Source: an uncultured Eubacteriales bacterium
Lineage (GTDB): Bacteria > Bacillota > Clostridia > Lachnospirales > Anaerotignaceae
Length of the DNA stretch: 10,678 nucleotides
Reading direction: 5' to 3'
NCBI GenBank assembly: GCA_934256695.1
Contig: CAKQPE010000061.1
Coordinates: 1 to 10,678, forward strand
The notes beneath the pieces were generated by a model. The model did no database searches. It saw nothing but the letters and a program-made list of their open reading frames with translations, and had not been told where the DNA came from. The position numbers and the translations under genes were made by a program. Positions within the stretch are counted from its first letter, which is position 1, and the number at the start of each line of letters is the position of its first letter. Shown here one piece after another: positions 1 to 6,204 of this stretch.

Positions 1-580
1 TAAGACCGGCTGTATTATTATGGCATCAGGAAAAAGCACTCGCTTTGGCGAAAACAAGCTTTTGGCTGATTTTGGCGCAAAGACACTTATACAATGGATT
101 TTAAATGCTTCTGACGGAATATTTTCAAAACGTGTGGTTGTTACTGTCCATAAAGAGATAGAAAAGTTATGCAAAGAACAGAATATTCCGGTTATTCTGC
201 ATAGTTTCCCCTACCGCAATGATGTGATAAGACTTGGTATTGAGGCTATGGAAAATCAAATTGAAAGATGTGTATTTTTTCCGGCTGACCAACCGCTTAT
301 TAAAACAGAAACCATAGCTGCTTTAATTCTCAGTGCCAATAATAATCCGGATTTTATATGGAGGCCATGTTGTAATGATGTTGTTGGTTCTCCCGTTGTT
401 TTTCCAAAAAAATATTTTAAAGAACTTAAATCGCTGCCCGAAGGCAAGGGCGGAAATACAGTTGTTTCAAGGTATAAAGATAAAGTCAGGACTTTTTCTG
501 TTTCCGATATAAATGAATTAAAAGATATAGATACTAAAGAAGATATGCAGAAATTAATAAAGACCTTGGGCTTTAAATAG
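1..580 (+). CDS. mocA: MocA/YgfJ-type molybdenum cofactor cytidylyltransferase, 5' end outside window
   Basis: Nucleotidyltransferase of the MobA/MocA fold. By family it transfers CMP from CTP to Mo-molybdopterin, giving the dinucleotide cofactor of xanthine-dehydrogenase-type hydroxylases; it is cytoplasmic. The reading frame is open to the left edge: before the first ATG (base 20) it reads KTGCII, giving KTGCIIMASGKSTRFGENKL, the family's N-terminal nucleotide-binding strand and glycine-rich loop. The ATG at 20 is therefore an internal Met, and only a few residues plus the true start should be missing. A later FFPADQPLI segment supplies the usual metal-binding aspartate. The 192 visible residues match the family's normal size of about 190-200. 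It converges on the minus-strand maturation operon whose cofactor it would complete. The TIGR03310-like subgroup found with SelD/YqeB/YqeC is the best fit. A role in ordinary, non-selenium hydroxylases cannot be excluded. Confidence 0.87.
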   Translation, partial: KTGCIIMASGKSTRFGENKLLADFGAKTLIQWILNASDGIFSKRVVVTVHKEIEKLCKEQNIPVILHSFPYRNDVIRLGIEAMENQIERCVFFPADQPLIKTETIAALILSANNNPDFIWRPCCNDVVGSPVVFPKKYFKELKSLPEGKGGNTVVSRYKDKVRTFSVSDINELKDIDTKEDMQKLIKTLGFK

Positions 581-592
581 TCTCAAAGTCTT
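560..592. terminator. Imperfect hairpin over the mocA stop codon, possible terminator
   Basis: Bases 560-570 pair with 582-592: five pairs (AAGAC/GTCTT), one C-A mismatch, then five more including one G-T, around an 11-base loop that contains the TAG stop. Neither side has a clean run of T: to the right is TTAAATTAATATATG, and on the minus strand the hairpin is followed by TATTAATTT. It could slow or end transcription from either side of this convergent junction, but it does not meet the usual intrinsic-terminator pattern. Confidence 0.22.
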
Positions 593-671
593 AAATTAAT
601 ATATGTTTTCAGTACAGATATGGAACTGGGCTTTAAAGTTTTTTATGAACGGTAATATATTTATAAGAGAC

Positions 672-712
672 AAAAGCATAACAATCCGATTGCATAATAA
701 GTCAATGCTTTT
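672..712 (-). terminator. Possible weak terminator at the 3' end of the operon
   Basis: On the minus strand AAAAGCAT (705-712, overlapping the stop codon of the last gene) can pair with ATGCTTTT (672-679). Within the loop, CAAT-CGG-ATTG can form a smaller second helix. The 3' arm runs into TTTTGTCTCTTAT, a T-rich but interrupted tract. Its position just after the last gene of the train fits a terminator. The long asymmetric loop and imperfect T-tract keep this tentative. Confidence 0.28.
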
Positions 713-2090
713 AATTGATAGGTATAAACAATACTTTGTTATATCCGCCGCAGATCATGCCGGTATCTGCACTTGTTTTATTGTCAAGGATATATTCTTC
801 TTCCGTACAGTGTGTAATTGTCCTTGCTTTTTCAATTACCATTGCTTCTATTATGCCTCCGCCTACAGAGTCTATTACTTTGTCTTTGGCAACAAACATC
901 ATACTTCCTTCACCTCTTGGTGAAGAACCCGATTTTTTTGTAATTATACATAAAACACCTTTTTCATTTGTATTAAGAAGTTCTTTTGAAACAGATGATG
1001 GGTTGTTATTATTTCTTATATCTATAATCTGAGCCATAATGCTTACAGATATTTCAGCCGGTGTAATTGCTTTTATAGGTATTCCTATAGGTGCATGGAT
1101 TTTTAAAATTTCGGCTTCGGAAAATCCTGTTTTTCTCAGTAGGTCAAAGGTGGTTGCTATCTTTTTTTTGCTTCCTATCATGCCTATATAAGGACTTGTT
1201 GTTTTGATAAGTTTATTTACACATTTAAAGTCATCGGCATGGCCTCTTGTTACTATAATATAATAAGCATTTTTTATGTAATATTTTTCTATGTTATCAA
1301 AATCATCACATATTACTTTTTCTGCCGATGGAAATCTGTTTGTATTTGCAAATTCCTCTCTCGGATCCATAACAACAACCTTGTAGTCAAGAATTTCTGC
1401 CATTTTTGAAATTTCAAGTGAAATATGACCTCCGCCGCAGAGGAAAAGAACAGGCTTGTTTTCAAACCAATCCTCTTTTATTAAATTTATATCCATATTG
1501 TCTTTTAAAAGAGATGCAATTGCCTTTTTATACATATTATCCGCTCCTGTTGTAATTATAGATATTTTTTTATGGGGAAAGTTTTCTTTAAGTTTTTTTA
1601 AATATACGTTTTTCATAGACTGTAAGGTATTGGCGTTGATTATGCTTTCTTTTTTTAGACCACCTTTTTCATACCTGTGACATTGCTCATATGCTTTATT
1701 TCCCAATGCTTTAAGCCCCATAACAAGTACGATTTCATCAATATTGTCATAAATAACAGGCTCGTTTTCGTTGGGAAACTTTATACTCTTGTGTTTTGAA
1801 CCGTCAGCTTCAACAAGAACAATATCAGCTTTTTGGCATACGCTTAAATATGTGTCGTAGGATAAGGCACCTATTTTTTCATCATTTGTTTTTGTTCCTG
1901 CAAACACATAGCCGTTTTTATTAAGTATATCAATAATTTCGTCCTTGTTATCACTTATTAATGTATTATCCTCTATAAGCATATGGGTCGATGTGCAGAC
2001 GAATACCCTTTTGCCTATGTTTCTGAAATATTCGGCTTCTTTAAATATTTCAGATGTCTTTCCGCCTGCACCTACAAATGCCTTAATCAT
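711..2090 (-). CDS. yqeC: YqeC-XdhC fusion, selenium-dependent Mo hydroxylase accessory protein
   Basis: A 459-residue protein with three parts. Residues 1 to about 205 are YqeC-like, with the glycine-rich loop GAGGKTS (7-13), a CTSTHM segment (32-37) and VEADGSKHKSIKFP (93-106). Residues about 212-355 match the XdhC Rossmann-fold domain: CGGGH at 218-222, an MDPREEF segment, and the closing HAPIGIPIKAITPAEIS. Residues about 365-459 match the XdhC/CoxI domain, with GSSPRGEG (388-395), SVGGGIIE (408-415) and GMICGG (444-449). In ordinary XdhC the CoxI part precedes the Rossmann part, so the order here is reversed. XdhC proteins are chaperones that protect and finish Moco for hydroxylases; the biochemical role of YqeC is not established. 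This is the last gene of the train, overlapping the preceding desulfurase gene by 8 bases, with GAGGA (2096-2100) five bases before the ATG. Confidence 0.88.
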   Translation of the reverse strand: MIKAFVGAGGKTSEIFKEAEYFRNIGKRVFVCTSTHMLIEDNTLISDNKDEIIDILNKNGYVFAGTKTNDEKIGALSYDTYLSVCQKADIVLVEADGSKHKSIKFPNENEPVIYDNIDEIVLVMGLKALGNKAYEQCHRYEKGGLKKESIINANTLQSMKNVYLKKLKENFPHKKISIITTGADNMYKKAIASLLKDNMDINLIKEDWFENKPVLFLCGGGHISLEISKMAEILDYKVVVMDPREEFANTNRFPSAEKVICDDFDNIEKYYIKNAYYIIVTRGHADDFKCVNKLIKTTSPYIGMIGSKKKIATTFDLLRKTGFSEAEILKIHAPIGIPIKAITPAEISVSIMAQIIDIRNNNNPSSVSKELLNTNEKGVLCIITKKSGSSPRGEGSMMFVAKDKVIDSVGGGIIEAMVIEKARTITHCTEEEYILDNKTSADTGMICGGYNKVLFIPIN

Positions 2091-3189
2091 CTTTTTCCTC
2101 CAAAATGCTTTTTAAAGCATTAATAAAAATATCTATTTCGTCAAATGTATTTTCCGCCGAAAAACTAAGTCTTACCATGGATTCCTCATTAAAAAACTTA
2201 TGTATAAGCGGAGCACAGTGAGCACCGGCTCTTGTGCAAATATCAAACTTAAAAGACAAAATATCGGATATATAGGCACTGTCTCTGTCCTTTACTGTAA
2301 AAGAAACAATACTTGTGTTTTTTTGTGTGTTTTCATATATTTTTATATCTTTAAATTCAGAAAGCCTTTTTTTACAATAAGCGGAAAGAGATTTTTCTTT
2401 ATTATAAATATTTTCAATACCCTTTTTTTCTATATTCTCAATGCCTTTTAAAATGCTCAATATACCGCAAACATTCATTGTACCTGCTTCAAGCCTTGTC
2501 GGATATTCTGACGGATGTTTTTTGTCATAGGAACGAATACCACTTCCTCCGACCTTAAACGGTTTAATATCAATATTTCCTTCAATACAAAGACCGCCTG
2601 AGCCTTGAATACCTCCCAGAGCTTTATGGCCTGTAAAACATAAAATATCAATATTATTTTTCTTCATTGATATAGGTATTACACCTGCACTCTGTGCTGA
2701 ATCTACAATAAGCAATATACCTTTTTTTCGGCAAAGTTCCCCTATTGCGGAGATATTCGTAATATCGCCTGTTACGTTTGAAACATGAGTCATTATAACG
2801 GCTTTTGTATTTCCCTTTATAGCTTTTTCGATTTCTTCAACAGTTCCGTCTGTAACGGAAAGTTCACAGCCGGTTTTATAAAGCGGACGCAAAACACTGT
2901 TATGCTCGTATATTGATGTTACAACATGGTCTGATTTATCTATAAGTCCGTTTATGACTATGTTAAGGCTTTCTGTAACACCGCTTGTAAAAATTACTTT
3001 ATTAAAATCAGAACAGTCGAAAAATTCCGCACACTTAATCCTTGTTTCAAGTACAATTCTTGATGCATTAAGGCTTAATTCATATGCACCTCTTGAAGGA
3101 TTTCCGGAATTAAGTATATAGTTATAAACACTTTTTGCCATTTCTTCGCTTTTATAAAATGACGTTGCCGCATTATCAAAGTAAATCAT
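2083..3189 (-). CDS. Cysteine desulfurase-like (NifS/Csd) PLP enzyme
   Basis: Class V aminotransferase-fold enzyme of the SufS/CsdB type. By family it removes sulfur or selenium from (seleno)cysteine as an enzyme-bound persulfide or perselenide; it is the probable selenium donor for this pathway. I place the start at the ATG at 3187-3189, giving 368 residues beginning MIYFDNAATSFYKSEE, because family members begin this way and GGAG (3197-3200) stands seven bases upstream. A longer frame to 3279 adds 30 unlike residues inside the preceding gene. In this numbering the active-site histidine is H96 (YEHNSV), the PLP-contacting D163/Q166 lie in VDSAQSAG, the Schiff-base lysine is K189 (TGHKALGG) and the catalytic cysteine is C325 (RAGAHCAP). 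It overlaps yqeB by 14 bases. It best fits the desulfurase subfamily that accompanies SDMH genes; whether it prefers selenium cannot be read from sequence. Confidence 0.9.
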   Translation of the reverse strand: MIYFDNAATSFYKSEEMAKSVYNYILNSGNPSRGAYELSLNASRIVLETRIKCAEFFDCSDFNKVIFTSGVTESLNIVINGLIDKSDHVVTSIYEHNSVLRPLYKTGCELSVTDGTVEEIEKAIKGNTKAVIMTHVSNVTGDITNISAIGELCRKKGILLIVDSAQSAGVIPISMKKNNIDILCFTGHKALGGIQGSGGLCIEGNIDIKPFKVGGSGIRSYDKKHPSEYPTRLEAGTMNVCGILSILKGIENIEKKGIENIYNKEKSLSAYCKKRLSEFKDIKIYENTQKNTSIVSFTVKDRDSAYISDILSFKFDICTRAGAHCAPLIHKFFNEESMVRLSFSAENTFDEIDIFINALKSILEEKDD

Positions 3190-3985
3190 TTTTTGTCTCC
3201 GCATATAATATAGCCTCAAGTACACCGCCTGCAATACATCTTGCCTTATCGGATATGGTAAAACAGTTTTCGTATTCATTTATTCTTGGATCAATATCCG
3301 CAATTTTAAAGCCCTTAGTTACTTTATAGTCATCTCGCAAAAGGCCTCGCAAAATCCCGTCTATGGTTGCATAAACAGGTGTATTGTCAACATATGATAT
3401 TATTTCGCCCTTTTTAACAGTATCTGTAATTTTTTTTATATTTTTCATAATGCCTTCTGCCGGAGAATGAATTACTCTTTCTTTTGAAAAGCCTGCAATA
3501 ACCCCCGGAACATTGGTATTGGGTATGGCAAAACCTTCATATATAGTTCTGCCTAATTTATGTCCACGCATTGTTTCTATAACAACATCAACATCTTTTC
3601 CGGCTTCAAATCCCGGGCCAAGTGCTACTGTAACATGAGCCATATCTATTTTTGTTCCTAAATTTTTTTTTGCAAGTATTGCATCAACAAGAGCCATAGG
3701 CTTAAATTCTTTAAGGCAGGATAAGTTTTCGTCAACAAGCATTGTAAGTTTTTTCTCCGAAAGCAATTTTTTTGCTTCAATAACATCTTTTGCAAGATAA
3801 CAGGTTAAACCTTCAACTGTCTTTTGACCGTCATAAACAGCCTCGCAGAACGAAACATTACGTCTTATGGCTGACGGCTTTTTTATTTCGAGTACAAGCA
3901 CATCAAAGCCACACTTATAAAGTTTATAAATTGTTCCTGTGGCAATATCTCCTCCGCCACGGACTATAACAAGTTTATTTTCCAT
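3176..3985 (-). CDS. yqeB: YqeB (EF2563 family), selenium-dependent Mo hydroxylase system protein
   Basis: A 269-residue protein of the EF2563/YqeB family, which occurs almost only with SelD and molybdenum hydroxylase genes. Its exact biochemical task is not known. The N-terminus VRGGGDIATGTIYKLY (8-23) is the family's dinucleotide-binding-like glycine loop. Further hallmarks are LEIKKPSAIRR (32-42), VDAILAKKNLGT, ALGPGFEAGKDVD, MRGHKLG and, near the end, DIDPR and IAGGVLEAI. The length equals the YqeB part of the E. coli protein, where the same domain follows an XdhC module in one chain; here the XdhC module is fused to YqeC instead. The start is the ATG nine bases after the yedF stop. No Shine-Dalgarno sequence is visible before it (ATGATATAAAAAT), so translation is probably coupled to yedF. 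Its 3' end overlaps the desulfurase gene by 14 bases. Confidence 0.92.
   Translation of the reverse strand: MENKLVIVRGGGDIATGTIYKLYKCGFDVLVLEIKKPSAIRRNVSFCEAVYDGQKTVEGLTCYLAKDVIEAKKLLSEKKLTMLVDENLSCLKEFKPMALVDAILAKKNLGTKIDMAHVTVALGPGFEAGKDVDVVIETMRGHKLGRTIYEGFAIPNTNVPGVIAGFSKERVIHSPAEGIMKNIKKITDTVKKGEIISYVDNTPVYATIDGILRGLLRDDYKVTKGFKIADIDPRINEYENCFTISDKARCIAGGVLEAILYAETKNDLL
3197..3200 (-). promoter_or_regulatory. Ribosome binding site that sets the desulfurase start
   Basis: GGAG on the minus strand, seven bases before the ATG at 3187-3189 and inside the end of yqeB. It supports the shorter 368-residue product over an upstream in-frame ATG at 3279. Confidence 0.7.
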
Positions 3986-3994
3986 ATTTTTATA

Positions 3995-4600
3995 TCATGG
4001 CTTAACAATCTTAGAAGCCTTCTCCATTGTTTCTACTATATCATACATATTTGTTACCGTACCTATACAAAGTTTTTCTTTAATGCCGTAAAAATCGAGA
4101 CAAGTTCCGCAGGTCATAATTTCTACGCCTTCACTTTCAAGAAACTTTAAATCATCAATAACCTCTGAGCCTTCACAGGTCATATAAGCACCTTTATTAT
4201 AAAAAAGCATTGTTTTCGGAAGGTTATCCTGCTTTGTTACGGCAAAAATAAATGCCTTTAAAAGTTTGTTGCCTAAAACCTCATCACCATCACCCATTTT
4301 ATCGGATGAAATAACAATTATAAAATCCTCTTTTTTGTGTGAGATAGAAACTGTTTCAGATTTTTCTTCGGTTTTTCTGTCACCTTTTGATATATTTACA
4401 TGAAATTCATCATCTGAAATTTTCGAAGATGAGATAGGAAAGCCCTGAACATTTGCAAATTTTGTTAAATTCTGCACTGCTATTTCATTATCAACAATAA
4501 CATTTATGTTTTCACCTATGTTTATATTTTCAAGTTCTTTTTTTGTATTGATAACCGGAAGCGGACAGGTTAAACCTCTTGCATCTAAAGTGTGTTTCAT
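3995..4600 (-). CDS. yedF: YedF, selenium metabolism protein (TusA-like plus DsrE-like)
   Basis: A 201-residue two-domain protein. Residues 1-75 are a TusA/SirA-like domain with the classic LDARGLTCPLPVINTKK (5-21) and its carrier cysteine C12. Residues about 91-201 are a DsrE-like domain with SDKMGDGDEVLG and a second thiol site, TCGTC (163-167; C164 and C167). TusA-type cysteines carry persulfide sulfur. In this family the thiol is thought to carry selenium or sulfur between the desulfurase and an acceptor; that is inference from context, not a proven reaction. It lies directly after selD, with six bases between them, and a GAGGT site overlaps the end of selD before the ATG. Length and domain order match the selenium-associated YedF family (TIGR03527 type) found in clostridia. 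Confidence 0.92.
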   Translation of the reverse strand: MKHTLDARGLTCPLPVINTKKELENINIGENINVIVDNEIAVQNLTKFANVQGFPISSSKISDDEFHVNISKGDRKTEEKSETVSISHKKEDFIIVISSDKMGDGDEVLGNKLLKAFIFAVTKQDNLPKTMLFYNKGAYMTCEGSEVIDDLKFLESEGVEIMTCGTCLDFYGIKEKLCIGTVTNMYDIVETMEKASKIVKP

Positions 4601-4606
4601 AAATTT

Positions 4607-5626
4607 TTACCTCACTATAATATCTTTTTCTTCTCTTTTAACTATTTTTCCTACAACTGAATTTACAATGCCGTTTTCATTAAGCTTTTTTGAAATTTTA
4701 TCTGCATCATCATTTGAAACGCTTATTATAAAACCACCTGATGTCTGTGGGTCAAACAGAATTTCCTCCATTGCATAGTCATCTATTTCAAACTTAACCT
4801 TATTTCCGATAAAGTTTCTGTTTTTCTGTGCAGCTGCCGTTATACAAAATTCCTTTGCATAATCATAGGCATGGTCTATCATTTTTATTTTTGAACTGTC
4901 AATAACAGCTGTAAACTGTCCGTCAACCATTTCAGAAAGGTGAACAATAAAACCAAAGCCTGTAATATCACTTACGGCATGAATATCAAATTCATTTAAA
5001 ACCTCTGCTGTATATTTATTTAATGTTGTCATTGACTTTACTGCTTCATTAAAAGATGTGTTATCACACATCTGCACACGTTTTGCTGCCATAACAATGC
5101 CTACACCGAGTTTTTTTGTCATTATAAGGCAGTCTCCTTCACGGCAGGTGTTATTTCTGTATATTTTTTTCGGATTTACAATACCGGTTACACTCATGCC
5201 GTATTTTATATCCGTATCGTTTATAGAATGACCACCGGCAAGCACACCGCCTGCTTCAATAACTTTATCATTTCCGCCTTGAAGTATTTTTCCAAGTATA
5301 TTTATATCATACTTTTCCGGAAAGCATACAATATTTAGGGCAGATATGACCTGTCCTCCCATAGCATAAATATCACTTAAAGCATTTGTTGCAGCTATCT
5401 GACCGAATATATATGGGTCTTCTACCATAGGTGGAAAAAAATCAAGGGTGGATATAATAGCCTGTGTATCATTTATTTTATAAACCGCACCGTCATCATG
5501 GCTGTCGAAACCGACAATCAGATTTTTATTTTCTTTTTTGGGAAGTTTTTCAAGAACCTTCGACAATGCTCCTGCACCAAGCTTTGCTCCGCAGCCGCCT
5601 GTTTTGCAGAATATAATTTCATCCAT
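4607..5626 (-). CDS. selD: SelD, selenide water dikinase (selenophosphate synthetase)
   Basis: Makes selenophosphate from selenide and ATP in the cytoplasm. The 339 residues follow the AIRS/PurM-like fold. The N-terminal loop GGCGAKLG holds the catalytic pair C12 and K15, equivalent to Cys17 and Lys20 of the E. coli enzyme. C12 is encoded by TGC, so this is the cysteine and not the selenocysteine form. Metal/ATP-binding aspartates lie in DSHDDGAVY (41-49) and TLDFFPPMVEDP (60-71). Further conserved stretches are GGHS (131-134), DITGFG (220-225) and DPQTSGG (292-298). The ATG shares one base with the stop of the DUF3343 gene (TGATG), and a strong GAGGTGAT precedes it. With YedF, YqeB, YqeC and Mo-cofactor genes around it, the product most likely serves Mo-bound selenium. 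Use for selenocysteine or selenouridine as well cannot be judged from this window. Confidence 0.96.
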   Translation of the reverse strand: MDEIIFCKTGGCGAKLGAGALSKVLEKLPKKENKNLIVGFDSHDDGAVYKINDTQAIISTLDFFPPMVEDPYIFGQIAATNALSDIYAMGGQVISALNIVCFPEKYDINILGKILQGGNDKVIEAGGVLAGGHSINDTDIKYGMSVTGIVNPKKIYRNNTCREGDCLIMTKKLGVGIVMAAKRVQMCDNTSFNEAVKSMTTLNKYTAEVLNEFDIHAVSDITGFGFIVHLSEMVDGQFTAVIDSSKIKMIDHAYDYAKEFCITAAAQKNRNFIGNKVKFEIDDYAMEEILFDPQTSGGFIISVSNDDADKISKKLNENGIVNSVVGKIVKREEKDIIVR

Positions 5627-5862
5627 CAGAAAATCACCTCTGTCAGTTTTTGATATTTTATATTATTTTCTTCCATAAATTTTTTCCAATACTCAAAATT
5701 AAGCTGATTTTTGCTTGCCCAGCAAAGACCGCATCCGGCACTTACGGCTTTCGGAAGCGGTATTATTCTTCCGTCACAATTATTGTTTTTAAATATTTTT
5801 TCTGCATAAATTGCATTTGATGTAGTTTCAAACGCTATTATAAGATACTTTTTTTTAATCAT
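5626..5862 (-). CDS. DUF3343 protein, putative Se/S carrier
   Basis: A 78-residue soluble protein of the DUF3343 family (annotated in Pfam as a putative Se/S carrier-like protein). The fold is a small alpha/beta unit: YLIIAFETTSNAIYAEKIF, then GRIIPLPKAVSAGCGLCWA. The hallmark is C44 in SAGCGL. Here a second cysteine, C47, makes a CXXC motif. The family is usually found beside SelD, YedF and desulfurase genes, and a role in holding selenium or persulfide sulfur on C44 is inferred from that and from the invariant cysteine. The start overlaps the stop of the regulator gene by four bases (ATGA). No Shine-Dalgarno is visible (the leader is AATATTTTTTAAACAA), so translation is probably coupled to the upstream gene. 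Confidence 0.85.
   Translation of the reverse strand: MIKKKYLIIAFETTSNAIYAEKIFKNNNCDGRIIPLPKAVSAGCGLCWASKNQLNFEYWKKFMEENNIKYQKLTEVIF
5633..5640 (-). promoter_or_regulatory. Strong ribosome binding site of selD
   Basis: GAGGTGAT on the minus strand, six bases before the selD ATG and within the last codons of the DUF3343 gene. It is the best Shine-Dalgarno match in the train, next to a TGATG stop-start overlap, which suggests SelD is made efficiently even if the upstream gene is poorly translated. Confidence 0.7.
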
Positions 5863-6203
5863 TTGTTTAAAAAATATTTTGCAAAAGCATTGTCAACGGC
5901 AGTATTTATTTCTGCCATCATGTCCTCATATTTTTTGCAAATTTCCTTTCCTTCTTTTGTTAAAACAGATGTACCCTTTTCTTTTCCGCCACGAGTGCTT
6001 TCGATAAGCTTACAATCAAGGTCAGATTCTGCATTTTTTATTATTTTCCATGCCTTGCTTGCCGCCATTCCCATTTCACCATAGGCTTTTGAAAGTGAAC
6101 CGTATTTATCAACAAGTTTAAGCAGTATAAAAATACCTTTTCCAAATGACGGTGTTTCATTATAAATCTGTATTTTTGTTTTTATTTTATCCGGAGTTTT
6201 CAT
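5859..6203 (-). CDS. Short ModE-like winged-helix regulator without molybdate-binding domain
   Basis: A 114-residue DNA-binding protein resembling the N-terminal half of ModE (LysR-type winged helix). Key stretches are GKGIFILLKLVDKYGSLSKA, the recognition region MGMAASKAWKIIKNAE, and the wing RGGKEKGTSVLTKEGKEI. A helix follows that in ModE takes part in dimerisation. The MOP/TOBE molybdate-binding half of full ModE (about 260 residues) is absent. I choose the ATG at 6201-6203, one base after the stop of the preceding gene. AAAGG (6212-6216) lies eight bases upstream, and the 22 extra residues of a longer frame to 6269 do not resemble the family and overlap the Cys-rich end of that gene. It is expected to control molybdate transport or cofactor genes, perhaps this operon. 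Its ligand, if any, is not evident. Confidence 0.87.
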   Translation of the reverse strand: MKTPDKIKTKIQIYNETPSFGKGIFILLKLVDKYGSLSKAYGEMGMAASKAWKIIKNAESDLDCKLIESTRGGKEKGTSVLTKEGKEICKKYEDMMAEINTAVDNAFAKYFLNK

Positions 6204-6204
6204 T

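Noticed and set aside
567..637. Direct repeat TGGGCTTTAAA at 567-577 and 627-637
   Set aside because: Only 11 bases match and the flanks differ. In AT-rich DNA one such close pair per 10 kb is expected by chance, so it is not treated as an attachment site or duplication.
603..923. Plus-strand frame of 106 codons in the convergent gap and beyond
   Set aside because: From 711 on it is antisense to the conserved CoxI domain of the YqeC-XdhC gene, and the first 36 codons resemble nothing I recognise and have no ribosome binding site.
3190..3279. 30-codon N-terminal extension of the desulfurase
   Set aside because: It lies inside yqeB in another frame, does not resemble the family's N-terminus, and the GGAG site points to the inner ATG.
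4607..5626. Possible selenocysteine form of SelD
   Set aside because: The catalytic codon for residue 12 is TGC, and no in-frame TGA interrupts the gene.
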